From positions 11,616,196-11,680,195 of the forward strand of contig CAIIXF020000004.1 in NCBI GenBank assembly GCA_903813345.2: a DNA stretch of 64,000 nt, in the 5' to 3' direction. The translations under genes were made by a program, and so were the position numbers. The notes beneath the pieces were generated by a model, which saw only the letters and a list, made by a program, of their open reading frames with translations, was not told the DNA's origin and did not search any database. This DNA is from Owenia fusiformis (lineage: Eukaryota > Annelida > Polychaeta > Sabellida > Oweniidae). Shown piece after piece: positions 46,432 to 57,441 of this stretch (its first letter is position 1; every line of letters begins with the position of its first letter).

Positions 46432-48911
46432 TATTTTTTTATTTTTTTTATTAAGAAATATTTATTGCTTCATAAAAATATCATAGTATAATATAAATCC
46501 CTTCAGTCGCCCGAAGGCATTATAGAAGGGTACATTAATAGCACAAAATACTTAAATTATGATTAGGTCAAGGGGTTCACTCTGCACTTGTGGTTGGCCA
46601 TGGGGTGGAAATATTAAGTGTGGATAATATAAAATAAAGTATAGTTTTCTGTAAGGTATGTAGGGAGGGGAAAACGTTATAGGTTCATTTCAATGAATTC
46701 AGCGATTGAGGTTTGGAGATGTGAATTTAGATCAAGGGAAATATTGTCAGAGCCATGTTTCATTAAGTAAAGGAGATCATTCTGAGTTAAATGATTATCT
46801 GATAGTCCAGTTATATTAATAATATCAGTTTTTAATTTTGTTATATTTTCTTTAATAAGGGGACACTGAAAGAAGAAGTGTTTTTCTGTCTGGGGGGCTC
46901 CACATTTGCAGTTTGGATTCTCAACATAAGTAAAGTTGTGAGCATAAAGTTGGGCTTTGAAAAGAAGATCAGCTCTATATTGGTTAATCAAAATTTCATG
47001 AGATCTTTTTAGATTGAGTTTGGAGGTGCTAATAAAACTTTATTGGTTTTTAAACAAAATATTTTGGTGTTTTTTAAAGGATTGGAGAGTTTTCAAATTA
47101 CGTAATCGTTTTGGTAGTCGTGACCAGTTTGATATTGCTGATGGAACTGATGAATTCAAGAACCTCTTTGAGCACCTGGTTGGTAAATTAAAGTCAGATC
47201 TATCACGCAGATTGCGTGTTCCCTGATTTTTGAATTTATCAAAAATTTCATCTAAAAAGAGTGGATTTGGACCATTTACAACTTTAAACATAAAGTTGTT
47301 AATTTGCATTTTTCTTCTTGTGTCTAGAGAAGGCCATTGAAGGAGATTCAAAACTTTATCAGTATTACTGCCATGAAGACAACCAGAGCACAAAAGAGCA
47401 GCCTGATAATAAATTTGATCAAGTCTATTTAGAAAATATTTTGATGCAGTGTTAAAAATAGCAGTACCATAATCAAAATGAGGTCTTATAAATGAGTTGA
47501 AAAGCGTTTCCAGATCTCTTGAGTCTAACTTTGTTTTAAGGTTCTTCAGGGGATTAATCATTTTCCTAACTTTATTATATATTTCTTCAATATGGTTTTG
47601 ATTGGTCAGATTATGATCAAAAGTATATCCAAGGTGTTTATGTACATTTGTTCTTTCAATTTCAGAGTCACTTAGAAAGGATTTGCTTACATCTTCAGGA
47701 TTTGCTCTAACTCCATAGAAAATAACTTCACAGCTCTTTTCTGGTTTAAATTGTAATTTCCACAATTTGGACCAATTTTCTATCTCAGTTAGATCAGATT
47801 TAACTTGTTCATTAATTTCTTGGGGCTTTTTGGGGTCAAAAATAAAATGCAGAGATGTGTCATCTGCATAGATATAGCATTTGGAGTTTACATTATCAGG
47901 AAGGTCATTAATGTATAAAATAAATAGAAGTGGGCCTAAAATTGATCCCTGTGGCACGCAACAGTTTAGGAAGCCTGCTTCAGTTGTTACTGATGACTCA
48001 CCAGCAATGTTTACAAAAAACGCCTATTTGTCAGATATGATTCTAATAAATTTAGAAGTTGTCCATGAATACCGTAGGCCCTTAGTTTGTGTAGAAGTAA
48101 TTTATGCGAAACACGGTCAAAAGCAGCTGCAATGTCAAGAAAAATGGTTTTAGAGGCTTTGCCTTGGTCAAAATTGGTAAATTAAAAAAATGTTCAATTG
48201 CCATTAGCTGAGAATGAGTGCTATGGCCTGGTAGAAAGCCAGACTGATACTTGAACAAAAGATCATTTGAAATTAAGTGTTTTTTGATTCGGTCAGCTAT
48301 AATTTTCTCAAACAATTTTGATAATGTATAGAGTAATGTTATGGGTCTGTAGTTACTAATCTTGGATTTGTCCTGTTTTTTAAAAAATAGGACATACACT
48401 GCCAATTTTCCACGTTTCAGGAAAAATATTCTTGGACATTAGTTTGTTGAAAAGTTCAGATAGTGGTTTAGAAAGTGAGTGTGCAGTTAAATTTAACATT
48501 TTATTTGTTATCTCATCTGGGCCACAAGCTTTGGAAGGGTCAAGAGTCAAAATTAACTTCATAACTTCAAACTGATCAGTTTTAGCTGAAATCAGCAGTG
48601 AGTTTGTTCTCATTGGAAAGTCTGGCAAAAAGTGATTGTAATTTTCGTCTAGATGATTCTTATTTGCAAAAAAAGTCAAAAATGCATTAGCTTTATCTAA
48701 GTTCCTAGTGAGTGGGTGATTTGAATTTTCATCTATAATTGATGGGATATCAGATTTAACATGCTTATTACGGAGAAAAGATTTAATTATTTTCCAATAG
48801 TTCTTATCATTTTTGCTCAAAGTCTTCATTGATTCCAAAGTATTTATTTCGTTTTGACACTTAGCTTCTTTGATTAAAGTTGTTAATTGTAATGCTTGTT
48901 GGTCATATTTT
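46432..48911 (-). mobile_element. 5'-truncated LINE with defective reverse transcriptase, 11-bp target duplication
   Basis: Flanked by ATAGAATCGTT at 46421-46431 and 48912-48922. The A-rich 3' tail is next to the left duplication, as target-primed insertion leaves it. ORF2 pieces: 48380-48909 (NYWKIIKSFLRN, DPSKACGPDEITNKML), 48082-48405 (SNYRPITLLYTLSKLFEKII, YQSGFLPGHST), 47040-47957 (PQGSILGPLLFILYINDLP, YADDTSLHF), 46677-46991 (C-terminal cysteine motif CKCGAPQTEKHFFFQC). Frames change at least three times, so it is inactive. The catalytic YADD is still readable. The endonuclease part was never copied (truncation just before the RT). Confidence 0.9.
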
Positions 48912-48922
48912 ATAGAATCGTT

Positions 48923-49159
48923 ATTGAATCATACAGAATTTTCTTTTGTTTTTTCGTGCAATAAAGTGTTGCATTGCAAGATATACTATGTAGCCTGAAA
49001 TCCCAAACAAGCGGACTAAACAATTTAAAATTTGTAAGATGCGCCTTGTTCATTAACTTTTGAACATCTTTTTTGGATTCAGAGAAATAAAAATAATTCC
49101 TTGCTTAGTGCTGCTCCCCAAAAGTTAAAATCGGTTTTCATCCAAAATATCTAATGATA
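48923..49159. other. Short gap between LINE and MITE
   Basis: Nothing recognised in this AT-rich stretch. Confidence 0.4.
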
Positions 49160-49399
49160 CACTGGCGGATCTGGGGGGGGGGGGCTGGGGGCCCCACCCC
49201 CTCATAACTGGGCCTTGTAAGGCCTTGTTTTTTTAATTTCAGGCCCAATTTTGAAGAAAATGGGCTTTGAAGAAAATTGGCCTTAAACTTTCAAAATTTG
49301 GGCTTTAGGGGCCAAACATTTTTTCGGAACTTTTTTTCCTCTGACCGAAAATTTGCCCCCCCCCCCCCCTCCTTGTTGATTCCTAGATCCGCCCCTGTG
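49160..49399. mobile_element. MITE-like repeat with CACTGGCGGATC / GATCCGCCCCTGTG ends
   Basis: 240 bp with imperfect TIRs CACTGGCGGATCTGGGGG and CCTAGATCCGCCCCTGTG, and G/C homopolymer runs just inside (49172-49184, 49358-49368). Non-coding. Confidence 0.65.
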
Positions 49400-49860
49400 A
49401 TATATCGGGTGGGCATAATAACCGGCTATATTTCGGTGTAGAGGTCGCAACGGTACTCAAAACTAATACCGGTAACCGTTACTAAAATGACCTTACCGTG
49501 ACCTAGATAATTTAAGTAAAACTTAAGTTTCACGTTTTTAAGAGAACCTATACGCGAGGTGCGTGTTACATTTTAATTCCCTTCCCTAGGGACCTAATTA
49601 CAATTATTTTCCGTATTATAGATGACCGTTATTCTGAAGTTCACGTACAAGTTATTTAGAACGTGTTTCTTCACCTCCCTATTAACTACCAAGCGAGTCC
49701 GAATACAGCCTCACGTGGCCTTACCATTTGTGAACGATTACATCAAGCATAACAAAGTAACACCGAGTATTCTCTCGGTGTCTGAATGTGACTTTGAAGA
49801 GAAAACTAAATACAACCCTAATCAAGCCTTAACCTGAACTTCCCAAACCACTTAACATGG

Positions 49861-50021
49861 ACATTTACACTCCCCTCCATAAAGTCAAATTACGTTTCCA
49901 TCAATATTATACGTATTTTCATCGCAGGTTAAGTAAATAAAAATCCAAAGGTAGAGAGGCTTTAACACGTAGTTCAATGGGGGAGCTAAGGTTGCCAAAC
50001 TTATGGAGGGGAGTGTACAAA
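49861..50021. mobile_element. Small foldback element with TTTACACTCCCCTCCATAA ends
   Basis: Inverted ends at about 49862-49882 and 50000-50021. The right part (49915-50028, ATTTTCATCGCAGGTTAAG onward) recurs in direct orientation at 51494-51598, and an inverted partner of the same part lies at about 50150-50230. This is a nest of related fragments. Confidence 0.6.
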
Positions 50022-50029
50022 TCTAAATC

Positions 50030-51493
50030 TACTACCTTGCATTGTGTTTTTAATGATACCAAATATTTCCTCTTTCAATTTGTTATGGGGAATTGATGTG
50101 TAAAGTGTGGAAAAATCCCATGTGGAAATACATTAAACTTTTGAAAGTCTATTTACGTTTGAATTTTTATTCACTTAACCTGCAATGAAATAACTTATAA
50201 TATTCATGGAAACGTAACTTGACTTTATTCCCAATCCCTCCAAATTTTCCCAATTTTTTTCCTCGATTACAATACGGTGAAAATTGATGATAAAGGATTG
50301 GTATCGATATGGAGAACTGAATTCAACAATGTTTTTCTCTTAAACCAATCATTGAAAACATTCAGTACAAAAACAAGGTATTTTATGTAATGTTGACTGG
50401 TTGACAACAATTTAATGTGAAAATTATTTAGAAATAGTTTATATAACTGTTTTTGTTGACATGTTTTTGTTTTTTAGTGCAATTGTTTTTGCTCCTTCCT
50501 ACCGATTCTTGAAAATGAAATAAAATGTCTTTCCAAACCTTGTTGGAACAAAATAGCATATACAACATGTTTTTAGACCTCTCAACATTATGGTTATACA
50601 AAGGACTTTTTTGGTTGATTTTAAAAAAGTATTCAAAAAATTAAAACAAAATCACCCCAAAATAGATAAAAATCAAGATAAACCTTTTATTTCAAGATAC
50701 TTTTTTAAAATCAACCAAAATTTCCTTTGTACAATAAACATGTGTTTATGTCGTTTTGTTCCAATGAGAGGTTCGGAAAGATGTTTCATTTCACTCTGGA
50801 AACATGATACCAAGAACAAAACAAGTGTTTGATGTGTTTTCTAAAACAATATAGATGAAAGTATATATATCTTTTTCAAATTATAATCTTACGATTCAAA
50901 AGAAAACCATTAAATTGACAATATGTAAAATTTTCAGAATTCTTTGATGACTGGTTTGAGAGGTTCACCATCCCATTTGAAAATCGTCATTCCTATGTTT
51001 ACCAATGGGAAATGGTGGGGTCGGGGCAAATCAGAAATCTGGATATCTATTTAGTAAAAGATTCAGCAAAAAAGATTTTTATCGAGAAAATTGAATTGTC
51101 TTACTTTTTTGTACACTAAATGTTCAGCTTACTTGATGAATACTAAACTTACAGAGCTTCAAAGTCATTTTTGAAATCATTTTTCGCCTCCTGTGTTATT
51201 TCAATGGGAGAGGTTTTTTGAAAAATAATTTTGACTTTAAAGACCTATAACTTGCTAATCCTGAAGGTATCAATTTTTTGTTAAATATAGTTGGAAAGTT
51301 CAATTGCCTACCTAACTTGTCTTTTTTGCAAGGACTGGGAGTGATGGATATTCTGTCATATGACTTGCGGCAAACCTACTTTTTTCCATTGGTTAACATG
51401 GGAATGTCGATTTTCCAAAATTTATCAAATTTATCATCAATTTTCGACCTATTGGAGGTATTGTAAATACGTTTCAGTCAATAGAATTATTAA
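50030..51493. other. Segment between direct repeats, no supported gene
   Basis: Contains an 80-codon ORF at 50590-50832 (Lys-rich, unrecognised) and a 62-codon ORF at 51278-51466; neither has family features. About 110-bp direct repeats at 49915-50028 and 51494-51598 bracket the segment, suggesting it is the inside of, or lies between, mobile elements. Confidence 0.4.
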
Positions 51494-52640
51494 GTATTTT
51501 CATCGCAGGTTAAGTAAATAAAAATTCAAAAGTAAAGAGGCTTTAACACGTAGTTCAATGGGGAAGCTAAGGTAGCCAAACTTATGGGGGGGGGGGTAAA
51601 TATTTATATCCTGTAATAATCGGGAATCTAAGCATGAAAAGCCATGGAAATGCGAATTGAAGGAGAGAAATTAATGAAGGACCCACGGTCCTGTGCTGTA
51701 TATACAATGTATATACTGACTTTCAAACAAAAATATTGATTTGGATTTGTAGTCTCGAACTTTGAGAAACTTAGATAGCACAGTTGTGTGACCTAGTTTG
51801 ATGACCTTTGACCTTGAAAATTTTACTAATTCAGAGCTCAGTAAGGTCTTTTGTGATTAAGCTGACCAAATTTTACATCCAAAAATCAATTTGAAAAATC
51901 AACTTTTTGACCTTTCGAAGGTCACTGAAGGTCAAGTAAAGGTCAAATCCTAAAACTAATGTCAGATTTGAACTCCTGGCAACTTGTAGATGATTTTCAA
52001 AAAAAGATTTGGTCAAATTGAAGCAAGTTGAAAAATCAACTTATTTTTCTGTTTTTTGACGTCAGATATCTCAAAAACGGTAAAAATTTGATGCTGACAT
52101 ATATTGAGCAATATGTAGGGAATGCTTAAATCTAGTAATGATGTAATTCATTGCAAGAAATGATCAAGTATATGACAAACTTTGAGAAACTTGTCAATCA
52201 CAAAACCTGCCATTGACTTTATACATGAGAAAGTTTCTTGAAAATGACAGTCCTACTTTTTGTCAAATTTTATAGAGTAAAAACCAAAAACTGTAATTCC
52301 AAGAGCTTTGAAATATTCAGAGGACATAAGTTGCATATACAGCAACTACTAAAAGTTATTTGAAAGTTTTATTTCAACAAAGTGTCTTGTATTTACAGAA
52401 AATTTGACTTTTTGACGTCAAAATCTGCAATTTCTCGGAAACTGGGCGAACTTGAGAAATGGCGATGATAAGTCAAATAGGCATTATGGATATGCATAAA
52501 ATGAATGTGGATATGTCTCAATTCGAATAGCAGTTTTAATTTGTGCGGCCAATGTTGACGGACGGACGGACGGACGGACCAACGGACGGACGGACGCCTG
52601 GTCGATCCCATAGGCTCACTGTGTGAGCCAAAAATTAAAG
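51494..52640. repeat. Repeat-rich stretch ending in GGAC tetranucleotide run and hairpin
   Basis: Starts with the 51494-51598 copy of the direct repeat. Later it has an (ACGG)n run (52556-52593) followed by the hairpin GGCTCAC-TGT-GTGAGCC (52613-52629). Such GACGG tracts followed by a GGCTCAC hairpin look like the end of an interspersed element; its class is not clear to me. Confidence 0.5.
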
Positions 52641-52988
52641 CATTTTTTTCGGGTGTTAACGGTTAACCGGTAAGTAATTTCAATTCCAGTGAATGCTCAA
52701 TTCCGCAACGAACCGGTGACTGTGAAAGAGGTCATGGCCCCCAGGGAATATTGTCCCCCTTCTTAACGACCCTTACTGGCCCTAATTGTGTATAAGATAA
52801 TAAGGGAAAGAGGTCACCACATAAATCAAATGAGAGTAGGACCATAATTTGATAGGATCTCCTACCCTTTTACACTATAGCACAATGTCAAAATACCATC
52901 GATCCCCTAAGACAATTCTGCGTGTACAAAGTTTAAATATCTGTAGGGTTTGAAATTTAGTATCAAGTGTAATTATGATGGCATTGCT

Positions 52989-55900
52989 TTAACTTACTTC
53001 TCTTAGTTGAAGTTCCGGTTTTTCAGTTAGAATCTTCTGTAGTTCTTCACCCTTACGATTTTTGACTAGAGCTGTTGTCAGCAGCTTGTAACACTCGTCA
53101 GTTCCATGTTTGTTTGCACACTCTTTCAATACTTTTTCTGCTTCATGCGGTTCACCTCGCTGTATTAATGCATTTCCGAGAGTGTTGACTACATCACTGT
53201 TACTTGTATCAATGACACGTGGACCGAGGTTCAAGAATTCGTTGCTGTTGTCTGCATCATTGATGTACATGTTTAAGAGAATCTGTAGAATAAGCTTATT
53301 GTGATCCACGGGATTTTCTTGTTTGAGATATTCCGCATTGGCTTTACCGAGGTACTCTTTTGCCTTCTCGTCTTTTTCAATCAGTAGATATGCCATTGCG
53401 TGGTTAAGAAGTGATGCATCATACAAGGGCTGTGTTCCTACTGCCTTGAGCAATGCCTCTCCTTTCTGCTCTTTAGTTACGCCCGTTTCCCCTCGTTTGT
53501 GACTATGTTGCTCGATACTGGAAACTAAGGGAATAGCTGTCATGTAGTAGCGCAATACCAAATCTTCGATGAACTGTTTCGATTTCTCTTTGTTTTCGCT
53601 CAGGAATACATCAGGAAACAGCTGTCCTTTGACCTCGTCCACTTGGCCATTATTCTCTGCGTAACACCTGAGTCTGAACTCTGTAGCTAACGCTAGGATC
53701 ATTGTAAGGTTGTGTAGGTTATCATCGCTCAGGCCTTTCACTCCTTTTACATCCCATATACAGGTTGTCTTGCTTCCCAGTAGATGAAGCAGGTTGTTGA
53801 TAACCACACTAGGGAGACGGTACAGCTCCTTCTTGACACTGAGTTCTATATCTGTTAGCAGGTGTTCGTTAAACTTGGCATCATAGATCTTCTTAGTGCA
53901 CGAATATTTCATCAAGTCACCCTTGAACTCTTTCATTATTCCGTCTATGATCTTATTGCGTTTCACCCCATCTTTTTTAAAGAGGTCTTTCATCTCATCT
54001 GCAACTGAATCGTCACCATATAGAATCTCAAAATCTCCCTTATAGAAGTAGAGTATTTTGCTCAAATTTCCATTGGCTTCAAAGTACCTCATGGATGCTT
54101 TCTTAGTGTCTGTGAGTGAGAATTCATTTTGAGGATCTTCAAAATAGGGTGTTTTATTCGCATGTGGCATCAATCCATCAAAGGACATTCCTTGCTTCAC
54201 GGACACGTGTGTTCGGTCATCGTAATACAAGTCCTTGAGAGAGTCAATGTGCATAGCAGGTAAAATTGTTTCACCAAGCATAAGTAGTTTGATGTGTACA
54301 CACATAATGATGTTCATTAACTGTACTTTATACTCGGGAACTATGCCAAAGTCATTTGTGTTTACGACAACTGCGAATTCTACGTCGGAAAATGGTGTTG
54401 TTTCCTTTCTCGAGAAGGATCCAAATGCTATAAAAGCAAAGTCATCATTGTAAAATTCAAACATTTTTCTACTCTGGTTCACTAACAATTCTATGAACTT
54501 TTTTATTTCTCCGTGATTCCATTTTAAGATTTCGCTGACTTGTTCTATGTACTCTTTTTCTAATTTTTTGTGTGCCTCATCCAGATCAATGGGACATCCA
54601 CCATGCTCTCTGTTTAAATTTCTAAGTTTAGTTTTCATAATTTCTCGTATTTTTCTCAGAGTATCTTTGTTGGTGTTATTATCTTTCTCAAACTGTAGAA
54701 CTTTGTCATCTAATGTTGCCATTGTACTTCCGCTTAGGAATTCTCGCAAAGTAAACTTCCTTTCTTGTTTTATTCTTTCAGATTCCTGCTTCTTAACATC
54801 ATTTGAACATTCTTGAAGGTGAACTTCGGCACATTCAAACAGAGCAATACTCTTCACATACTCTAGTTTCCTCGCTGTAAGTTTAGCCCTCCACCTGTGG
54901 ATGTTACCAATATCACACAATGCCATCACGTGCTTATTTGATTGTTCTTTCCTCTGGTCTTCCAAAACTGATTTTCTTTCTTCAAAGTCGTTTTGAATGA
55001 TATTCAGCTGCTTCAGATTGCTTGTAATTTCTTTTTCTTCTTGTTCAAGTTTGTTCAAGATCTCAAGTTTCAGTCCATTTTCTTTGCCTTCCTGAGTTTG
55101 ACCCATAGGAAAGGTTTCATATGAATCACTAGCTGTTTCAGTCCATTTTTGTACTAATTTACCAGTGTCAGTGGACATCTCTCTTTTATCAAGTAGATTC
55201 TCTGTATCTGTCGATGTATTTTCCATTTTTATCAAACAGTCTGTGTCGGTTGAGATTTCTTTCCTCTCGAATGAAGCTTCTGTGTTTGTCGATATGTTTC
55301 CCTTTCTTATTAAACAGTCCGTGTCGGTAGACATTTCTTTCCTCTCGAATGGAGCTTCTGTGTTTGTCGATATATTTTCCGTTTTTGCCAAACAGTCCGT
55401 GTCGGTAGACATTTCTTTCCTCTCGAATGGAGCTTCTGTGTTTGTCGATATATTTCCCGTTTTTATCAAACAGTCTGTGACGGTTGACATTTCTTTCCTC
55501 TCGAATGGAGCTTCTGTGTTTGTCGATATATTTCCCGTTTTTATCAAACAGACCGTGTGGGTGGATGTTTCTTTCCTCTCGAATTGAGCTTCTGTGTTTG
55601 TCGATATATTTCCCGTTTTTATCAAACAGTCCGTGTCGGTGGATGTTTCTTTCCTCTCGAATTGAGCTTCTGTGTTTGTCGATATATTTCCCGTTTTTGT
55701 CAAACAGACTGTGTCGGTAGATGTTTCTTTCCTCTCGAATGGAGCTTCTGTGTTTGTCGATATATTTCCCGTTTTTAGCAAACACTGTGTATCGGTAGAT
55801 ATTTCTTTCCTCTCGAATAGAGCTTCTGTGTCGGTGGACATGTCTTTACTCTCAGATGGAGCGTTTGTAAAACAATTTAAAATCTTCCATCTGCTTCTTG

Positions 55901-56069
55901 ATTTGGTGACTGAAGCTGGTGCATTTGTTGTTGCTACTTGTGTCTCGTTTATTCCTTCTAGAGTCGTTGGGGTTGAGGTTACATCGGTGCCTGGTGTAAT
56001 CTGACCAACTGAAGGTATCAACAGCTCTTCATCTGCTGCACCCCCGAGGGAGCTGCTGTTGTTCCCCAT
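52989..56069 (-). CDS. DUF294-type nucleotidyltransferase repeat protein, copy 2 (complete)
   Basis: 1026 aa, single open frame, ATG at 56069. Residues 2-8 GNNSSSL fit an N-myristoylation signal, shared in form with copy 1. SRSRWKILNC (57-66) is conserved. Residues 77-304 are 13-residue repeats alternating STNTEAPFERKE(T/M) and STDTDCLIKTGNI. Residues 310-520 are Lys/Glu-rich and probably coiled coil. The nucleotidyltransferase core is at about 540-620: FIAFGSFSRKETTPFSDVEF with G550, S551, R554, E556, S561, D562, E564, matching the GG/GS...R.E..P.SD.D pattern of GlnD/DUF294 enzymes. DGLMPHANKTPYF and the region to about 760 continue the domain. Residues 880-1020 look like TPRs (LGNALIQRGEPHEAEKVLKECA). 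Substrate is unknown. It could be an invertebrate innate-immune or signalling NTase, but that is speculation. Close paralogue of copy 1, same strand, 49 kb away. Confidence 0.9.
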   Translation of the reverse strand: MGNNSSSLGGAADEELLIPSVGQITPGTDVTSTPTTLEGINETQVATTNAPASVTKSRSRWKILNCFTNAPSESKDMSTDTEALFERKEISTDTQCLLKTGNISTNTEAPFERKETSTDTVCLTKTGNISTNTEAQFERKETSTDTDCLIKTGNISTNTEAQFERKETSTHTVCLIKTGNISTNTEAPFERKEMSTVTDCLIKTGNISTNTEAPFERKEMSTDTDCLAKTENISTNTEAPFERKEMSTDTDCLIRKGNISTNTEASFERKEISTDTDCLIKMENTSTDTENLLDKREMSTDTGKLVQKWTETASDSYETFPMGQTQEGKENGLKLEILNKLEQEEKEITSNLKQLNIIQNDFEERKSVLEDQRKEQSNKHVMALCDIGNIHRWRAKLTARKLEYVKSIALFECAEVHLQECSNDVKKQESERIKQERKFTLREFLSGSTMATLDDKVLQFEKDNNTNKDTLRKIREIMKTKLRNLNREHGGCPIDLDEAHKKLEKEYIEQVSEILKWNHGEIKKFIELLVNQSRKMFEFYNDDFAFIAFGSFSRKETTPFSDVEFAVVVNTNDFGIVPEYKVQLMNIIMCVHIKLLMLGETILPAMHIDSLKDLYYDDRTHVSVKQGMSFDGLMPHANKTPYFEDPQNEFSLTDTKKASMRYFEANGNLSKILYFYKGDFEILYGDDSVADEMKDLFKKDGVKRNKIIDGIMKEFKGDLMKYSCTKKIYDAKFNEHLLTDIELSVKKELYRLPSVVINNLLHLLGSKTTCIWDVKGVKGLSDDNLHNLTMILALATEFRLRCYAENNGQVDEVKGQLFPDVFLSENKEKSKQFIEDLVLRYYMTAIPLVSSIEQHSHKRGETGVTKEQKGEALLKAVGTQPLYDASLLNHAMAYLLIEKDEKAKEYLGKANAEYLKQENPVDHNKLILQILLNMYINDADNSNEFLNLGPRVIDTSNSDVVNTLGNALIQRGEPHEAEKVLKECANKHGTDECYKLLTTALVKNRKGEELQKILTEKPELQLREVS
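55158..55841 (-). repeat. 78-bp coding minisatellite in copy 2, about 9 units
   Basis: Same 78-bp period and same 13-residue half-repeat as in copy 1, but with a different consensus for the second half (CLIKTGNI versus PVLPQKAHT). Period is kept while sequence is homogenised separately in each gene. False ORFs occur in other frames here too. Confidence 0.93.
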
Positions 56070-57272
56070 CCTTCTTCTGTGGGGTTACATCTAAAACTAA
56101 TCAACATAATACTCTGACCAAGGACCCAATATAAAGTTTAAAGCACTTTGGCTGGCTTAACTTGAAGTCTTATTTAATGTTAATATAAATAAACAACGTT
56201 TATCGACAGAAATTCGCCGTGTGGCTGCCGTAGGAAATGTGACTGCAAAAGCCCCGACTGCAGAAATTCTACAGGGAGCGTAGAAATGTTACTGGTCGCA
56301 GAAATGATAGAACGCATGGTCGCAGTAGGAAATATGACTGGGATGTTAGCGATAATCCACACCAATGCTTAACATTCATCCTCATGTGTCTTTTGTCGAA
56401 AAAATTGGTTGATAAGTAAGCGAGAAATTAACTCATCATTGCAGTGGTTTAGAGAAAAATGCATTTCCAAATTGTAGTTCTCGTAGAAACCAATGGCACA
56501 GTAATATTTTAAAAATAATATATTCTACTTTTCAACTTAGTTAGGCAATCAACATTGTTTTATTTTAAATTTTTAACACATTTAGCAAGATTGAAAGAGA
56601 AAAAAATGATCTGTTGCACCATCACGATGAGGACTGAGGTCATTTAGGATGCATTTTTAATATGATTGAAGTGGCACATTAGATATGATATTTCATTATT
56701 GAAATCGTATGTCCTTTGTTTTTTCCCAAATATTCAAAATAACTTACTTTACAGTAAATGAATGATAAAAACATATTTTCAAACGTTACATGGGTTCTTT
56801 AAGCTTTATAGTTTTTACCTAGATAAAGCGTGCTTATCAGAGACTCTAATAAATTGAAAAATTGTCCAGGTCAAAATCGAGGTCTGTTTATTTCGTCTAA
56901 ATCGTCTTTCACTAAGCTCTTAATTTAGATTTGAATTTTGTCTTTGTTTGAACAGTTTGTCATCCATGTAAAGTCCTTAAAATCAAAGGCAATATCGAGT
57001 CTGGAATTTGTATTAAACTTAGTCCCCTATAGTCACAACAAATTAGCACTTAAAATTTAGCTGAACTGTTTCAGAGTTTGATGGTCAAAACAATTATGGG
57101 GCCATTCCATTTTCATTTTGCAACAATATCAAATGGCGGCATACTTAAACAGATATGGACGAACTAAGGACGGTATTGTCGGACATCGATACCACGGGGG
57201 ACGTGTTAACGGCGCTGTTGAGTTGGGCATCGGTTTACCAAAATGTTTAATGAATAATTAGAATGTGCCTAG
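56070..57272. other. Upstream region of copy 2
   Basis: Presumed promoter and 5' leader of copy 2. The first bases (CCCCATCCTTCTTC) match the copy 1 leader. I see no other gene, and no core promoter element I would defend. Confidence 0.4.
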
Positions 57273-57441
57273 CAGCCCCGTAACCAGGGGGTTGGCACCC
57301 CCCCCCCCCCCCGGCCAAAAATTATTTCAAAACGATGCTGTTTTCACAATTCTGACGATTTTCATTTGATTTCGGGCCTTTGCCAAAGTGAATTTCTTTT
57401 GTAAAGTGAAGACCCCTTGAGAAATCCTGGCTACGGGCCTG
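57273..57441. mobile_element. MITE of the CAGGCCCGTAG family
   Basis: About 169 bp from CAGCCCCGTAACCAGGGGG to CCTGGCTACGGGCCTG. The inside shares GGCCAAAAATTATTTCAAAA with the copies at 21885 and 31285. It contains a C-run (57298-57312). Confidence 0.75.

Noticed and set aside
52610-52640. Helitron 3' end suggested by the GGCTCAC hairpin
   Set aside because: No CTRR terminus follows the hairpin and no 5' TC end or Rep/helicase was seen.
55165-55785. ORFs of 140 and 198 codons in the copy 2 array
   Set aside because: Other-frame and antisense readings of the copy 2 repeat.
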